Positions 9,022 to 17,037 of a stretch of DNA of 47,205 nt are shown piece by piece. The stretch comes from Clostridiales bacterium (GTDB taxonomy: Bacteria > Bacillota > Clostridia > Lachnospirales > Lachnospiraceae): positions 1-47,205 of the forward strand of contig JAAYNM010000044.1 in NCBI GenBank assembly GCA_012520815.1, in the 5' to 3' direction. The position numbers and the translations under genes are program-made. Numbering within the stretch: the stretch's first letter is position 1; the number at the start of each line of letters is the position of its first letter. Below the pieces are notes generated by a model. That model had not been told where the DNA came from and did no database searches. It was given only the letters and a program-made list of their open reading frames with translations.

Positions 9022-10980
9022 ATGTTATACAAAATAAATAATGGAGCTGTGAGTTTTGCAGCCGAAAACATTTTGCACAATATAAACTTTGAAATAAGAA
9101 ATACAGAAAAAATAGCCGTGGTAGGAAGAAATGGTTGTGGTAAAACCACATTACTTAAACTTATTTCTGGTGAGGTCGAACTTACTAAACGAGATAGCGA
9201 TGAGGACATCTTCATCGCTAAATCTGGTAATCCTACAATCGGTTATCTAAAGCAAATGGCGTTTGAGGATGAATCAATTTCAATGGAGGAAGAAATTAGA
9301 AAAGTATTTCGCCCTATGGTTGAGATGAAGGAGGAACTTGACAGACGCCTAAACACTATGAATGATGATCCTAGTGAAATAAATGTTAATCGCTATGCTA
9401 CATATGAGGAAAACTTTAGAATGGCAGGTGGTTATTACTACGAAAAAGATTTTGAGACAATGGTAAGGAAATTTGGTTTTACAGAGGAAGATAAGAAGAA
9501 ACCATTAAATCAATTTTCAGGTGGACAGCAAACAAGAATTTCCTTTATTAGAATGTTACTTAGTAAACCGGACATCTTACTCTTAGATGAGCCTACCAAC
9601 CACTTGGATATTGCTACAGTTGAGTGGTTAGAGACGTACTTAAAAAATTATGACAGAGCTGTAGTTATTGTTTCCCATGATAGAATGTTTCTGGATAATA
9701 TTGCAGATGTAGTATATGAGATTGAGTATGGAACTGCAAAAAGGTATCCAGGCAACTACTCTCATTTTATCGAAAGAAAACGTGAAGAACACGAAAAACA
9801 ACAAAAGGATCACGATTTACAGCAAAAGGAAATAGTTAGACTTCAAGGAATGGTAGATAGGTTTAAGAATAAGCCGACTAAGGCAGCTATGGCCCGTTCT
9901 AAAATGAAGGCAATAGAGCATATGGATATAGTGGAAGCTCCTGATAAATACGATGATAGGGCATTTAATGCCAACTTCCAGCCGGCAGAGGTTACAGGAA
10001 AGGAAGTTTTACGAATTCATGAGTTAGCAGTGGGATATACAGAAGTTTTGTCTACCATTAACCTCACAGTTTGCAGAGGTGATAAAGTAGGTATTATTGG
10101 TGGAAATGGGTTAGGAAAGTCTACATTTCTTAAAACCATAATGGGACAGGTATCGTCACTTGGAGGCGAATTTTCAACGGGACTTCGTGTTGATATAGGT
10201 TACTTTGACCAACAAATGGCCCAATATACCAGTGAAAAACAGGTGATAGATGATTATTGGGATGAATTTCCAACCCTTACTCAGACAGAAATAAGAAACG
10301 ATTTAGGTGCATTTCTGTTTTCGGGAGATGATGTGTTTAAGAAAGTATCTATGTTATCTGGAGGAGAAAGAGTAAGATTGGCACTTTGTAAGATTTTAAA
10401 ACGTAAGCCAAATTTCCTTATATTAGATGAGCCTACAAATCATATGGATATTGTTGGTAAGGAAGCGTTAGAGCATATGATGGAAAGTTATACAGGAACT
10501 ATTTTATTTGTATCCCATGATAGATATTTCATAAAAAAGATATCTAATAGATTGCTTGTATTTGAAAATGGACATACGGATTATTATGAATTCGGTTATG
10601 AAGACTATGTAGCAGCCAATGCCGCTAAGGCAGAGGAGGATTTGAAAAAGAATCATACAGCTCCAGGGAAAATGGCTTTCTCGTTTGTTAGCGGAATAGA
10701 TACAGCAAAAAAAGAAAACAAAGCCAAGAACTATGACAATCCTGGAAAGGAAAAGTCAAAGATTGAGAGAAAACTGGCAAAGACTGAGGAATCCATTGAA
10801 GAGCTTGAGGCAAAACTTGCAGCTAAAAAGGATGAACTGATGGCACCTGAAAACGCCACAGATTACTCTAAACTTTCAGAAATTCAAGGTGAAATAGATG
10901 AAGCAGAAGAACAGCTTATGGAACTTATGAGTCAATGGGAAGCCATAAATATTGAGTTAGAGAATTTTACTGGTGCGTAA
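9022..10980 (+). CDS. ABC-F family ATPase (ribosome-associated, YdiF/Uup-like)
   Basis: Soluble twin-ATPase protein; ABC-F members act on the ribosome as translation factors or antibiotic-protection proteins. Two ABC domains in 652 residues with no membrane segment: Walker A GRNGCGKTT and GGNGLGKST, signatures FSGGQQTR and LSGGERVRL, Walker B LLLDEPTNHLD and LILDEPTNHMD. They are joined by a charged linker (roughly 245-300) with KPTKAAMARSKMK. A C-terminal coiled coil (about 575-650, Glu/Lys-rich) fits the YdiF/Uup group. Start at ATG 9022; AAGGA at 9003-9006 is rather far, so the binding site is weak. I cannot tell a housekeeping factor from a resistance protein by sequence alone. Confidence 0.9.
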   Translation: MLYKINNGAVSFAAENILHNINFEIRNTEKIAVVGRNGCGKTTLLKLISGEVELTKRDSDEDIFIAKSGNPTIGYLKQMAFEDESISMEEEIRKVFRPMVEMKEELDRRLNTMNDDPSEINVNRYATYEENFRMAGGYYYEKDFETMVRKFGFTEEDKKKPLNQFSGGQQTRISFIRMLLSKPDILLLDEPTNHLDIATVEWLETYLKNYDRAVVIVSHDRMFLDNIADVVYEIEYGTAKRYPGNYSHFIERKREEHEKQQKDHDLQQKEIVRLQGMVDRFKNKPTKAAMARSKMKAIEHMDIVEAPDKYDDRAFNANFQPAEVTGKEVLRIHELAVGYTEVLSTINLTVCRGDKVGIIGGNGLGKSTFLKTIMGQVSSLGGEFSTGLRVDIGYFDQQMAQYTSEKQVIDDYWDEFPTLTQTEIRNDLGAFLFSGDDVFKKVSMLSGGERVRLALCKILKRKPNFLILDEPTNHMDIVGKEALEHMMESYTGTILFVSHDRYFIKKISNRLLVFENGHTDYYEFGYEDYVAANAAKAEEDLKKNHTAPGKMAFSFVSGIDTAKKENKAKNYDNPGKEKSKIERKLAKTEESIEELEAKLAAKKDELMAPENATDYSKLSEIQGEIDEAEEQLMELMSQWEAINIELENFTGA

Positions 10981-11012
10981 TAATAAGTAGTGGTTTGAAA
11001 AGAGGTATGAAA

Positions 11013-12176
11013 ATGATAACGATTTTATCGAAATTTTTTTTACGTGATAAAGATATAACGGATAGTAAAGGCAGAAAATCATATGGAACACTGTGTAGTG
11101 TTCTAGGAATTGTTTTGAATTTTATACTATTTGCTCTAAAATATTTTGCAGGCTTTATTAGTGGTTCTGTAGCTATTATGGCAGACGCATTTAACAATCT
11201 ATCAGATGCAGGCTCTTCCTTTATTACGTTGATAGGATTTGTTTTTGCAGGTAAAAAGCCAGATACAGAACACCCTTTTGGACATGGAAGATTTGAATAT
11301 TTATCAGGTTTGTTCGTGGCTCTAATAATTGTACTTATGGGCTTTGAACTTATAAAATCATCCTTTGATAAAATAATACACCCAGAAGATGTTGATACTT
11401 CCGTTTTAGCAATGGGAATACTTGTAATATCTATACTTGTAAAGCTATATATGTTCTTCTACAATAATAAAATAGGTAAAAAAATCAACTCCTCAGCCAT
11501 GAAGGCAACAGCTACAGATTCACTTGGAGACTCAGTGGCAACAGCGGTGGTTCTTATAGCGATGATAGTAATGAGATTTACCAATATAAACATTGATGGA
11601 TACTGTGGTATTCTTGTGGCAATGTTTATTATCTATGCTGGATATGGTGCGGCTAAAGAAACAATAAGTCCATTACTTGGAAGCCTTCCAGATGAGGAAC
11701 TTGTGGAATCTATTCAGGAAATAGTAATGGCACATGATGAAGTTTGCGGGATTCATGACCTAGTAGTACATGATTATGGCCCTGGAAGAATTATGATTTC
11801 TTTGCACGCCGAAGTGCCGGGGGATGGTAATATTTTTGAACTTCATGATGCTATAGACAGAATTGAGAAAGAGTTGTCAGAGAAATTATACTGTGAGGCT
11901 GTTATCCATTTAGACCCAGTAGAAACTAATAATGTTGTGGTAAAAGAAATTAAAGCGTTAGTAGCAAAGAAGATTAAAATTATTAACCCAGCTATAACAA
12001 TTCACGACTTTAGAATGGTAACTGGGCCAACACATACAAATCTCATTTTTGATGCTGTTATGCCATATGAAGTCAAGATGTCACCAGATGAACTAAAAAT
12101 GGAAATAGAAAAGATGGTTAAGACCATAAATCCTGAATATTATTCAGTAGTACATATAGACAGAACATACATATAA
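11013..12176 (+). CDS. Cation diffusion facilitator (CDF) efflux protein
   Basis: Proton-coupled export of divalent metals (Zn, Mn, Fe or Co; substrate unresolved). 387 residues from ATG 11013, chosen because AGAGG (11001-11005) lies 7 bases upstream; earlier in-frame TTG 10995 and ATG 11007 have poor spacing. Seen: about six membrane helices, with the metal-site motif ADAFNNLSDAGSS in helix 2, HPFGHGRFEYLSGL after it, and a second pair in helix 5 (TATDSLGDSVAT). A cytoplasmic domain follows (HDLVVHDYGPGR, HAEVPGDG), then about 90 more residues that look like a second copy of that domain, longer than minimal CDF proteins. Convergent with the next gene. Confidence 0.9.
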   Translation: MITILSKFFLRDKDITDSKGRKSYGTLCSVLGIVLNFILFALKYFAGFISGSVAIMADAFNNLSDAGSSFITLIGFVFAGKKPDTEHPFGHGRFEYLSGLFVALIIVLMGFELIKSSFDKIIHPEDVDTSVLAMGILVISILVKLYMFFYNNKIGKKINSSAMKATATDSLGDSVATAVVLIAMIVMRFTNINIDGYCGILVAMFIIYAGYGAAKETISPLLGSLPDEELVESIQEIVMAHDEVCGIHDLVVHDYGPGRIMISLHAEVPGDGNIFELHDAIDRIEKELSEKLYCEAVIHLDPVETNNVVVKEIKALVAKKIKIINPAITIHDFRMVTGPTHTNLIFDAVMPYEVKMSPDELKMEIEKMVKTINPEYYSVVHIDRTYI

Positions 12177-12224
12177 TAACTTATTATAGTTATTAGGTAT
12201 TGTGGTTATTATTTATTGCAACCA

Positions 12225-13106
12225 TTACTTTTTGGTAGATATATTTAAACTGTTTCCATCGGTTTCAAAAATAATAGTTCCGTGTAAATCTGTCCTATAT
12301 ATTGAAATGTTTTTCTTTTCCAGCCTATCTAAGACTTCCTTTGTGGGATGACCATAACTATTTTCACCTACACTAATTACTGCATAAGAAGGATTGACTA
12401 CATCCAAAAATGTAGCACTAGTGGAGTGAATACTACCATGGTGACTAACCAAATAAACAGTCGATTTCAAAGTAAGACTTGAATCAAGCATAGCGTATTC
12501 ACTTTCAGTAGAGGCATCGCCAAGGATTAGGAAACTTTGCATACCGTAAGTGAGTCGTAGACCAACTGAATTGTTGTTTTCGTCGAAATAGTCATAGCTA
12601 TCTGGACATACAATAGTAAAAGCAGAAGAACCTAAAGTATATGAATCTCCTCGTGCTGGATGCACTGGGGAGATTTTTTTTGTGGATAAAGCAGACCTAT
12701 AGCTTTGATAAGTCTTTGTATCGGCCTCATAATCTGGTGCAATTAGAGTTCCTATATTAAAGTTGTTAATAACGCCTATTATGCCGCTTAAATGGTCTGC
12801 ATCATAGTGAGATACTACTACATATTTCAAATCAGTAATGCCTTGTTTTTTAAGATAACTTACAACGAAGGAAGAATGGTTACGATCCCCGCCATCAATA
12901 AGCATATATTCATCGTCAAGACTGATTAAAATGCTATTGCCTTGGCCGACATCAAGAAAGCGAACACTTAAATTGCTAGTCGATTCATCAGCTAAATTGC
13001 CAGCCGATTCACCTGATTTTCTTTGGGGATTTATGGGAGAAAGGTATGCAGTAATTAGCGAAAATATAGCAATAATAGAGATGATTATTTTTATTTGTTT
13101 TTTCAT
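12225..13106 (-). CDS. Secreted ComEC-type metallo-beta-lactamase-fold protein
   Basis: Resembles the C-terminal metallo-beta-lactamase domain of the competence protein ComEC, here as a free exported protein of 293 residues. Seen: N-terminal signal anchor (KIIISIIAIFSLITAYL), VRFLDVGQGNSILI, LIDGGD (69-74), the metal motif HYDADH (100-105), LGDAS and SHHGS. The second His of the classical HxHxDH is Asp, as is usual in ComEC proteins. Some ComEC domains are nucleases; the substrate here is unknown. The ATG follows GAGGA at 5 bases on the minus strand. It is transcribed away from the padR promoter, sharing the 190-base divergent region. Confidence 0.88.
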   Translation of the reverse strand: MKKQIKIIISIIAIFSLITAYLSPINPQRKSGESAGNLADESTSNLSVRFLDVGQGNSILISLDDEYMLIDGGDRNHSSFVVSYLKKQGITDLKYVVVSHYDADHLSGIIGVINNFNIGTLIAPDYEADTKTYQSYRSALSTKKISPVHPARGDSYTLGSSAFTIVCPDSYDYFDENNNSVGLRLTYGMQSFLILGDASTESEYAMLDSSLTLKSTVYLVSHHGSIHSTSATFLDVVNPSYAVISVGENSYGHPTKEVLDRLEKKNISIYRTDLHGTIIFETDGNSLNISTKK

Positions 13107-13154
13107 AAGAATCCTCAGTTTTATAAATTTATAAAAATTATTATAACATATTTA

Positions 13155-13183
13155 TTGACAAACAATATTATACTATGTATAAT
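13155..13183 (+). promoter_or_regulatory. Consensus promoter of the padR operon
   Basis: TTGACA (13155-13160) and TATAAT (13178-13183) are both perfect consensus with a 17-base spacer. A start near 13190 would give a leader of about 107 bases to the padR ATG. Confidence 0.85.
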
Positions 13184-13219
13184 ATGGGCAAATAATATTA
13201 TATGCTATATAATATTATT
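13165..13219. promoter_or_regulatory. Two palindromic operators with an identical core over the padR promoter
   Basis: Dyad 1 is ATATTATAC-TAT-GTATAATAT at 13165-13185 and covers the -10. Dyad 2 is a perfect 13-3-13 inverted repeat at 13191-13219, on the start site. Both contain ATATTATA-N5-TATAATAT, and the centres (13175, 13205) are 30 bases apart, about three helical turns. This is the arrangement expected for autoregulation by the PadR protein encoded next; PadR binding is inferred. Confidence 0.65.
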
Positions 13220-13296
13220 AAAATAAAAGCGAAGATGATTACTATAAAATATTGAAATTTAATATTGATTTGAATTTTGCAGAAGGAGGGAAACAT

Positions 13297-13617
13297 ATGG
13301 TATTCCAACTAGGTTCATCCCTATTAGATATGTGCGTATTAGCAGTACTAAACAGAGAAGATACATATGGATATGTATTAACACAAAATGTAAAGGAAGT
13401 TATGGATATTTCAGAATCTACATTGTACCCAGTACTTAGGAGATTACAAAAGGCAGATTTCCTTACAACTTACGACCAACCATATATGGGACGTAATCGC
13501 AGATATTATGCAATCACAGGAAAAGGAAAAGAAAGATTATCCTATTACGAGAGAGAATGGAAGTTATACAAAAAGAGAATTGATAACATTATAGAAGGAG
13601 GCTGCGAAAATGAGTAA
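13297..13617 (+). CDS. PadR-family transcriptional regulator
   Basis: Small winged-helix repressor, 106 residues from ATG 13297, which follows an excellent AAGGAGGG at 6 bases; the in-frame TTG at 13252 has no binding site. Seen: LLDMCVLAVLNREDTYGYVL (helix 1 and 2), SESTLYPVLRRLQK (recognition helix) and RRYYAITGKGKERL (wing). It is followed with an 8-base overlap by a DUF1700 gene and then a DUF4097 gene, a common Firmicute trio thought to respond to envelope stress. The two palindromes on its promoter suggest autoregulation. Confidence 0.93.
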   Translation: MVFQLGSSLLDMCVLAVLNREDTYGYVLTQNVKEVMDISESTLYPVLRRLQKADFLTTYDQPYMGRNRRYYAITGKGKERLSYYEREWKLYKKRIDNIIEGGCENE

Positions 13618-14263
13618 ATATGAATATCTTAACATTTTGCAGGAACGCTTGAGAGTACTTCCAGAAGAAGAGAGAACAAGCGTACTTCAGTATTATACAG
13701 AATATTTTGAAGATGCTGGTATTGACAATGAAGACAGAGTAGTTAGCGAATTAGGTGATGTGAATATTCTAGCAGACAAAATTATTAAAGAAAGTGGTAT
13801 TTGTGAAGATACATTCGGAAAGAATTATGCACCAAACATGAATATGAATGTAAATACAGGTTATGCACAGGGTCAACCAGAAGCAAACTACACACAAAAT
13901 CAAAATTTTACACAAGATCAAAACTACACGCAAAATCAGAGTTTTACGCAAAAAACGGGAATGTCAACAGGTGTTCTTATAGCGATTATTGCTACAGCTC
14001 CTCTTTGGTTTTCACTTATTGTAGCTATGTTTGGAGTAATTGTAGGATTTGGTGCAGCAGGCATTAGTCTTATAATTTCAGGAGTTGCGGTTATTGGAAT
14101 TGGAATTGCAAGGTTATTTGTAGAGGCTATTACAGGAACTTTTCTTGTTGGCATAGGACTTATTGTTTTTGCATTAGGTCTAGGTTTTACTATGGCTACA
14201 GCAGCTATATGCACTGGAACTACTAAATTCATTAAATGGCTATTTGAAAGGGGGAAAAGATAA
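13610..14263 (+). CDS. DUF1700 (HAAS-domain) membrane protein
   Basis: Family of unknown biochemical function usually encoded beside PadR regulators. 217 residues: N-terminal HAAS helical domain (YEYLNILQERLRVLPEEER, ELGDVNILADKIIKE), a Gln/Asn-rich linker with a six-residue tandem repeat (N[YF]TQ[ND]Q, about residues 93-114), then three to four membrane helices from about 120. Start overlaps padR by 8 bases and follows GAAGGAGG; its stop overlaps the next start. Probable role: membrane partner that senses or relays state to PadR; this is inference. Confidence 0.88.
   Translation: MSKYEYLNILQERLRVLPEEERTSVLQYYTEYFEDAGIDNEDRVVSELGDVNILADKIIKESGICEDTFGKNYAPNMNMNVNTGYAQGQPEANYTQNQNFTQDQNYTQNQSFTQKTGMSTGVLIAIIATAPLWFSLIVAMFGVIVGFGAAGISLIISGVAVIGIGIARLFVEAITGTFLVGIGLIVFALGLGFTMATAAICTGTTKFIKWLFERGKR
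13886..13951 (+). repeat. 18-base coding tandem repeat in the DUF1700 gene
   Basis: Three full units and a partial fourth, each encoding N/S-Y/F-T-Q-N/D-Q (13886-13903, 13904-13921, 13922-13939, 13940-13951). Units alternate TAC and TTT at the aromatic codon, so alternate copies are most alike. The unit keeps frame, so copy number can vary without breaking the protein. Confidence 0.8.
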
Positions 14264-15036
14264 TGAAGAAATTTTATAAAATTTTTGGCATTATGGCAGG
14301 AATATGCTTTACAGTTGGTATAGCAATGGTTTGCATTGCAGCAGCAAATGGAGCAGGTTCTCTGTATGATTTCTGGAGTTCAAATGGTAACGCACAAATG
14401 GATAAACTAGAGGATAAAGATACAGCTGAATTTAAAAGCATAGTAGTAGATACAAATGTATCCACTGTAGAGATTGTATATGGTGATACATATGGATATG
14501 AAATTTCATATGTAAGCAGCAATACTGCTAGTGCAAAAGTTGTAGATGGTACACTTGAGATTATTATCAAGGAAGAGAATAAAGGCTTTAATTTCTTTAA
14601 CTTTATAGGAATGCAAGAAGGAAAAATCACTATATATGTGAAAAAAGACCAAACATTAGAAAACCTAGAGATATCTACAAACGTTGGAAATGTAACCTTG
14701 GAAGAGATGGAGGTAACAAAGAAGACAAAAGTGGAAGCAAATGTTGGTGATATAGACGTCACAGGAACATATAAAAATAGTACAGTTTTAGAGACAAATG
14801 TTGGAAATATAAAATTTGATGGTGCAATTACTGGAAAAGGTGAATTAAGTGCAGATATTGGCGATGTAAAAGTAACCCTTGAAGGTCGAGACTATGAAAT
14901 AGACAGTTCTACAAATGTCGGTGATGTAAAGGTAGATGATAAAAACAAAGGAAAAGACTATGAGAGTGAAAACTCAAGTGACAACAAATTAGGCGTGTAT
15001 ACCAATATTGGTGACATCAAAATAACAAGAAAATAA
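14263..15036 (+). CDS. DUF4097 family membrane-anchored beta-helix protein
   Basis: Function unknown; DUF4097 proteins are typically the last gene of PadR-DUF1700 operons. 257 residues: a signal anchor (about 8-30), then a repetitive beta region. A short motif of the form [TA]-[ND]-[VI]-G-[DN]-[VI] recurs six times from about residue 146 to the C-terminus (TNVGNV, ANVGDI, TNVGNI, ADIGDV, TNVGDV, TNIGDI), roughly every 20-25 residues, as in a right-handed beta-solenoid. The ATG overlaps the previous stop by one base (TAATG), indicating coupling. A terminator hairpin begins 9 bases after the stop. Confidence 0.88.
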   Translation: MKKFYKIFGIMAGICFTVGIAMVCIAAANGAGSLYDFWSSNGNAQMDKLEDKDTAEFKSIVVDTNVSTVEIVYGDTYGYEISYVSSNTASAKVVDGTLEIIIKEENKGFNFFNFIGMQEGKITIYVKKDQTLENLEISTNVGNVTLEEMEVTKKTKVEANVGDIDVTGTYKNSTVLETNVGNIKFDGAITGKGELSADIGDVKVTLEGRDYEIDSSTNVGDVKVDDKNKGKDYESENSSDNKLGVYTNIGDIKITRK

Positions 15037-15065
15037 TTGCGATTACCTCCCAATTCATTTATACT
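15037..15065 (+). promoter_or_regulatory. Promoter embedded in the terminator hairpin
   Basis: TTGCGA (15037-15042) and TATACT (15060-15065) with a 17-base spacer. The -10 lies in the loop of the hairpin at 15045-15100, so RNA started here (about 15072) lacks the hairpin's 5' arm. It would serve the dNTPase gene. Confidence 0.55.
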
Positions 15066-15105
15066 ATATTTATTGAAAAGTAGTTTATGAATTGGGAGGT
15101 TTTTA
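15045..15105 (+). terminator. Terminator of the padR operon whose 3' arm carries the next ribosome binding site
   Basis: ACCTCCCAATTCAT (15045-15058) pairs perfectly with ATGAATTGGGAGGT (15087-15100) over a 28-base loop, followed by four more Ts. GGGAGG (15094-15099) in the 3' arm is the ribosome binding site for ATG 15105. RNA reading in from upstream would both terminate and hide this site. Confidence 0.75.
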
Positions 15106-16316
15106 TGTCAAAATATCATTCCTTGAGTGGGGAAATCATTGAGAAAATAAAAGAAGATAGGGAAAATCATGTGGTAAATCCCTACGCATTTATAGATGAC
15201 AATATTACAAGAAGAAATAGCGATCATGACCATGCTAATATATGGAGACCTGCATTTGTACGTGATATAGAAAAAATTATGCATATACCATATTACAATA
15301 GATACTCAGATAAAACGCAAGTGTTCTCATTCTATAAGAATGATGATATTTCCCGTAGGGCGTTGCACGTGCAATTTGTATCTCGAATTGCAAGGAATAT
15401 TGGCTCGATATTGAATCTGAATTGTGACTTAATTGAGGCTATTGCATTAGGTCATGATATTGGACATACTCCATTTGGACATGCAGGTGAGAGAATGATA
15501 AGCGAGATATATAGACAAGAAACTGGAAGATATTTCAACCACAATGTACATAGTGTTAGAGTTTTAGACAAAATCATTCATAGAAACATTAGTCTAGAGA
15601 CTCTAGATGGAATTTTATGCCACAATGGTGAACTAGAGCAAAAGGAATATAGACCGCGGCCGATTGGTGGGTTTGATAAATTTGATGAAATGGTAGAGAG
15701 TTGTTATATAGATGAAGAAAATATTGGCGGACTTGTACCATCCACTCTTGAAGGCTGTGTAGTAAGAATTTGTGATATTATTGCATATCTTGGAAAAGAT
15801 AGACAAGATGCAATGAAACTCGGTATAGTAAACGAGAATTCGGCATTTTCTAAGGCAATGATAGGTACAAGCAATGCAGAGATTATCAATAATCTGGTGG
15901 TTAATATTATTGAAAACAGCTATGGAAAACCATATTTAATGTTAGACGATGATAGATTTAATGAATTGAAGATGGCGAAAAGGGAAAACTATAAATTGAT
16001 TTATGGAAATCCTGAGATGGAGAAAATATACTCCTCACAAATTAGACCAATGTTACATGAAGTTTACTATAAGTTACTAGATGATGCCAAAAGACATAAT
16101 AAAAACTCGTATCTATATACTCACCATATTGCTTATGTGAATGAGAATAATAAATATTCAATTAAAAGTGGGGATATTCCATATGAGGAAGGAGATGCTA
16201 ACGATTTAGTCATTGATTATATCGCAAGTATGACGGACGATTATTTTATTGATCTGTATCATCAGCTTTTTCCATCAGGAAAATACGATGTATGCTATAA
16301 AGGATACTTTGAATAA
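15105..16316 (+). CDS. HD-domain dNTP triphosphohydrolase (dGTPase-like)
   Basis: Hydrolyses deoxynucleoside triphosphates to nucleosides and triphosphate, controlling dNTP pools; exact nucleotide preference unknown. 403 residues from ATG 15105, chosen because GGGAGG lies 5 bases upstream; an in-frame ATG at 15087 would sit inside the terminator arm without a binding site. Seen: RRNSDHDH near the N-terminus, HVQFVSRIARNI (metal His), GHDIGHTPFGHAGE (HD motif and catalytic His), and RICDIIAYLGKDRQDA (last metal Asp). Family assignment is firm. Confidence 0.9.
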   Translation: MSKYHSLSGEIIEKIKEDRENHVVNPYAFIDDNITRRNSDHDHANIWRPAFVRDIEKIMHIPYYNRYSDKTQVFSFYKNDDISRRALHVQFVSRIARNIGSILNLNCDLIEAIALGHDIGHTPFGHAGERMISEIYRQETGRYFNHNVHSVRVLDKIIHRNISLETLDGILCHNGELEQKEYRPRPIGGFDKFDEMVESCYIDEENIGGLVPSTLEGCVVRICDIIAYLGKDRQDAMKLGIVNENSAFSKAMIGTSNAEIINNLVVNIIENSYGKPYLMLDDDRFNELKMAKRENYKLIYGNPEMEKIYSSQIRPMLHEVYYKLLDDAKRHNKNSYLYTHHIAYVNENNKYSIKSGDIPYEEGDANDLVIDYIASMTDDYFIDLYHQLFPSGKYDVCYKGYFE

Positions 16317-16359
16317 AATATCAAATCAAAAAATATATTGAATAAGAAAGGATAAATTT

Positions 16360-16386
16360 ATGAAGGAAATTAAGTTCTTATGTTAA
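16360..16386 (+). other. Possible 8-codon leader ORF in the gap before nfeD
   Basis: In the 223-base gap 16317-16539, GAAAGGAT precedes ATG 16360 and a short frame MKEIKFLC ends at TAA 16384-16386. It is followed by a 7-bp hairpin (16439-16445 with 16456-16462). It may be a leader peptide, a decayed gene start or chance. Nothing else stands out in the gap. Confidence 0.2.
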
Positions 16387-16539
16387 TCATTGTTTAGAAT
16401 TGGAATAAACAGGTAATAATAGAGATGCTGTAAGTCATTGAATACGCTTTTATTTGTATTCACGCAAAATGAATTGATTAAATTATATCAATGAGTTATT
16501 TTAGGTGTAACAAAACTTGAAGAAAGTGAGGTGAAATAA

Positions 16540-16977
16540 ATGGAAGCAGTAGTGTGGCTGATTCTTTTGATTTTATTATTAGGAATAGAAGTGATCACAG
16601 TAGGACTTACTACAATCTGGTTTGCAGGCGGAGCATTGATAGCTCTTGGTGTTTATGCCTTGGGACTTGATGTGGTATGGCAAGTAGTTGCTTTTTTAGT
16701 AGTATCAATAGTATTGCTTATATTTACTAGACCACTGGCTGTAAAGTATATTAACGCCAATAAATTAAAAACTAACTATGAAGGAATTCTTGGAAAGGTA
16801 GTTAGGGTTACGCAGGAAGTTAATAACCTAAACGATACTGGTCTTGCAGTAGTAAATGGAGTGGAATGGACCACAAGAACTAGTGATGATGACATAACAA
16901 TTCCAGCAGGAACTATAGTTAAGGTGGTCAGTATAACAGGTGTCAAACTTATTGTTGAAGAATACAAGGAACTATAG
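16540..16977 (+). CDS. NfeD-family membrane protein (short form)
   Basis: Partner of SPFH/stomatin proteins in membrane-domain organisation or membrane-protein quality control. 145 residues: three hydrophobic helices in the first 70 residues (VVWLILLILLLGIEVI, IWFAGGALIALGVYAL, VVAFLVVSIVLLIF), then a C-terminal OB-fold domain (YEGILGKVVRVTQEV, GVEWTTRTSDDD, IPAGTIVKVVSITGVKLIV). This is the short NfeD1b type without the protease half. GTGAGG precedes the ATG, and the SPFH gene follows 60 bases later with the same type of binding site, so they form an operon. Confidence 0.9.
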   Translation: MEAVVWLILLILLLGIEVITVGLTTIWFAGGALIALGVYALGLDVVWQVVAFLVVSIVLLIFTRPLAVKYINANKLKTNYEGILGKVVRVTQEVNNLNDTGLAVVNGVEWTTRTSDDDITIPAGTIVKVVSITGVKLIVEEYKEL

Positions 16978-17037
16978 TATACTTGCAAGAAGTACATAGA
17001 AAGTATTAAAGTTAGAGAAAAGTGAGGTAGATTGAAG

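Noticed and set aside
16360..16386. Regulatory leader peptide before nfeD
   Set aside because: Eight codons with no repeated amino-acid code and no attenuator structure directly after it; recorded at low confidence only.
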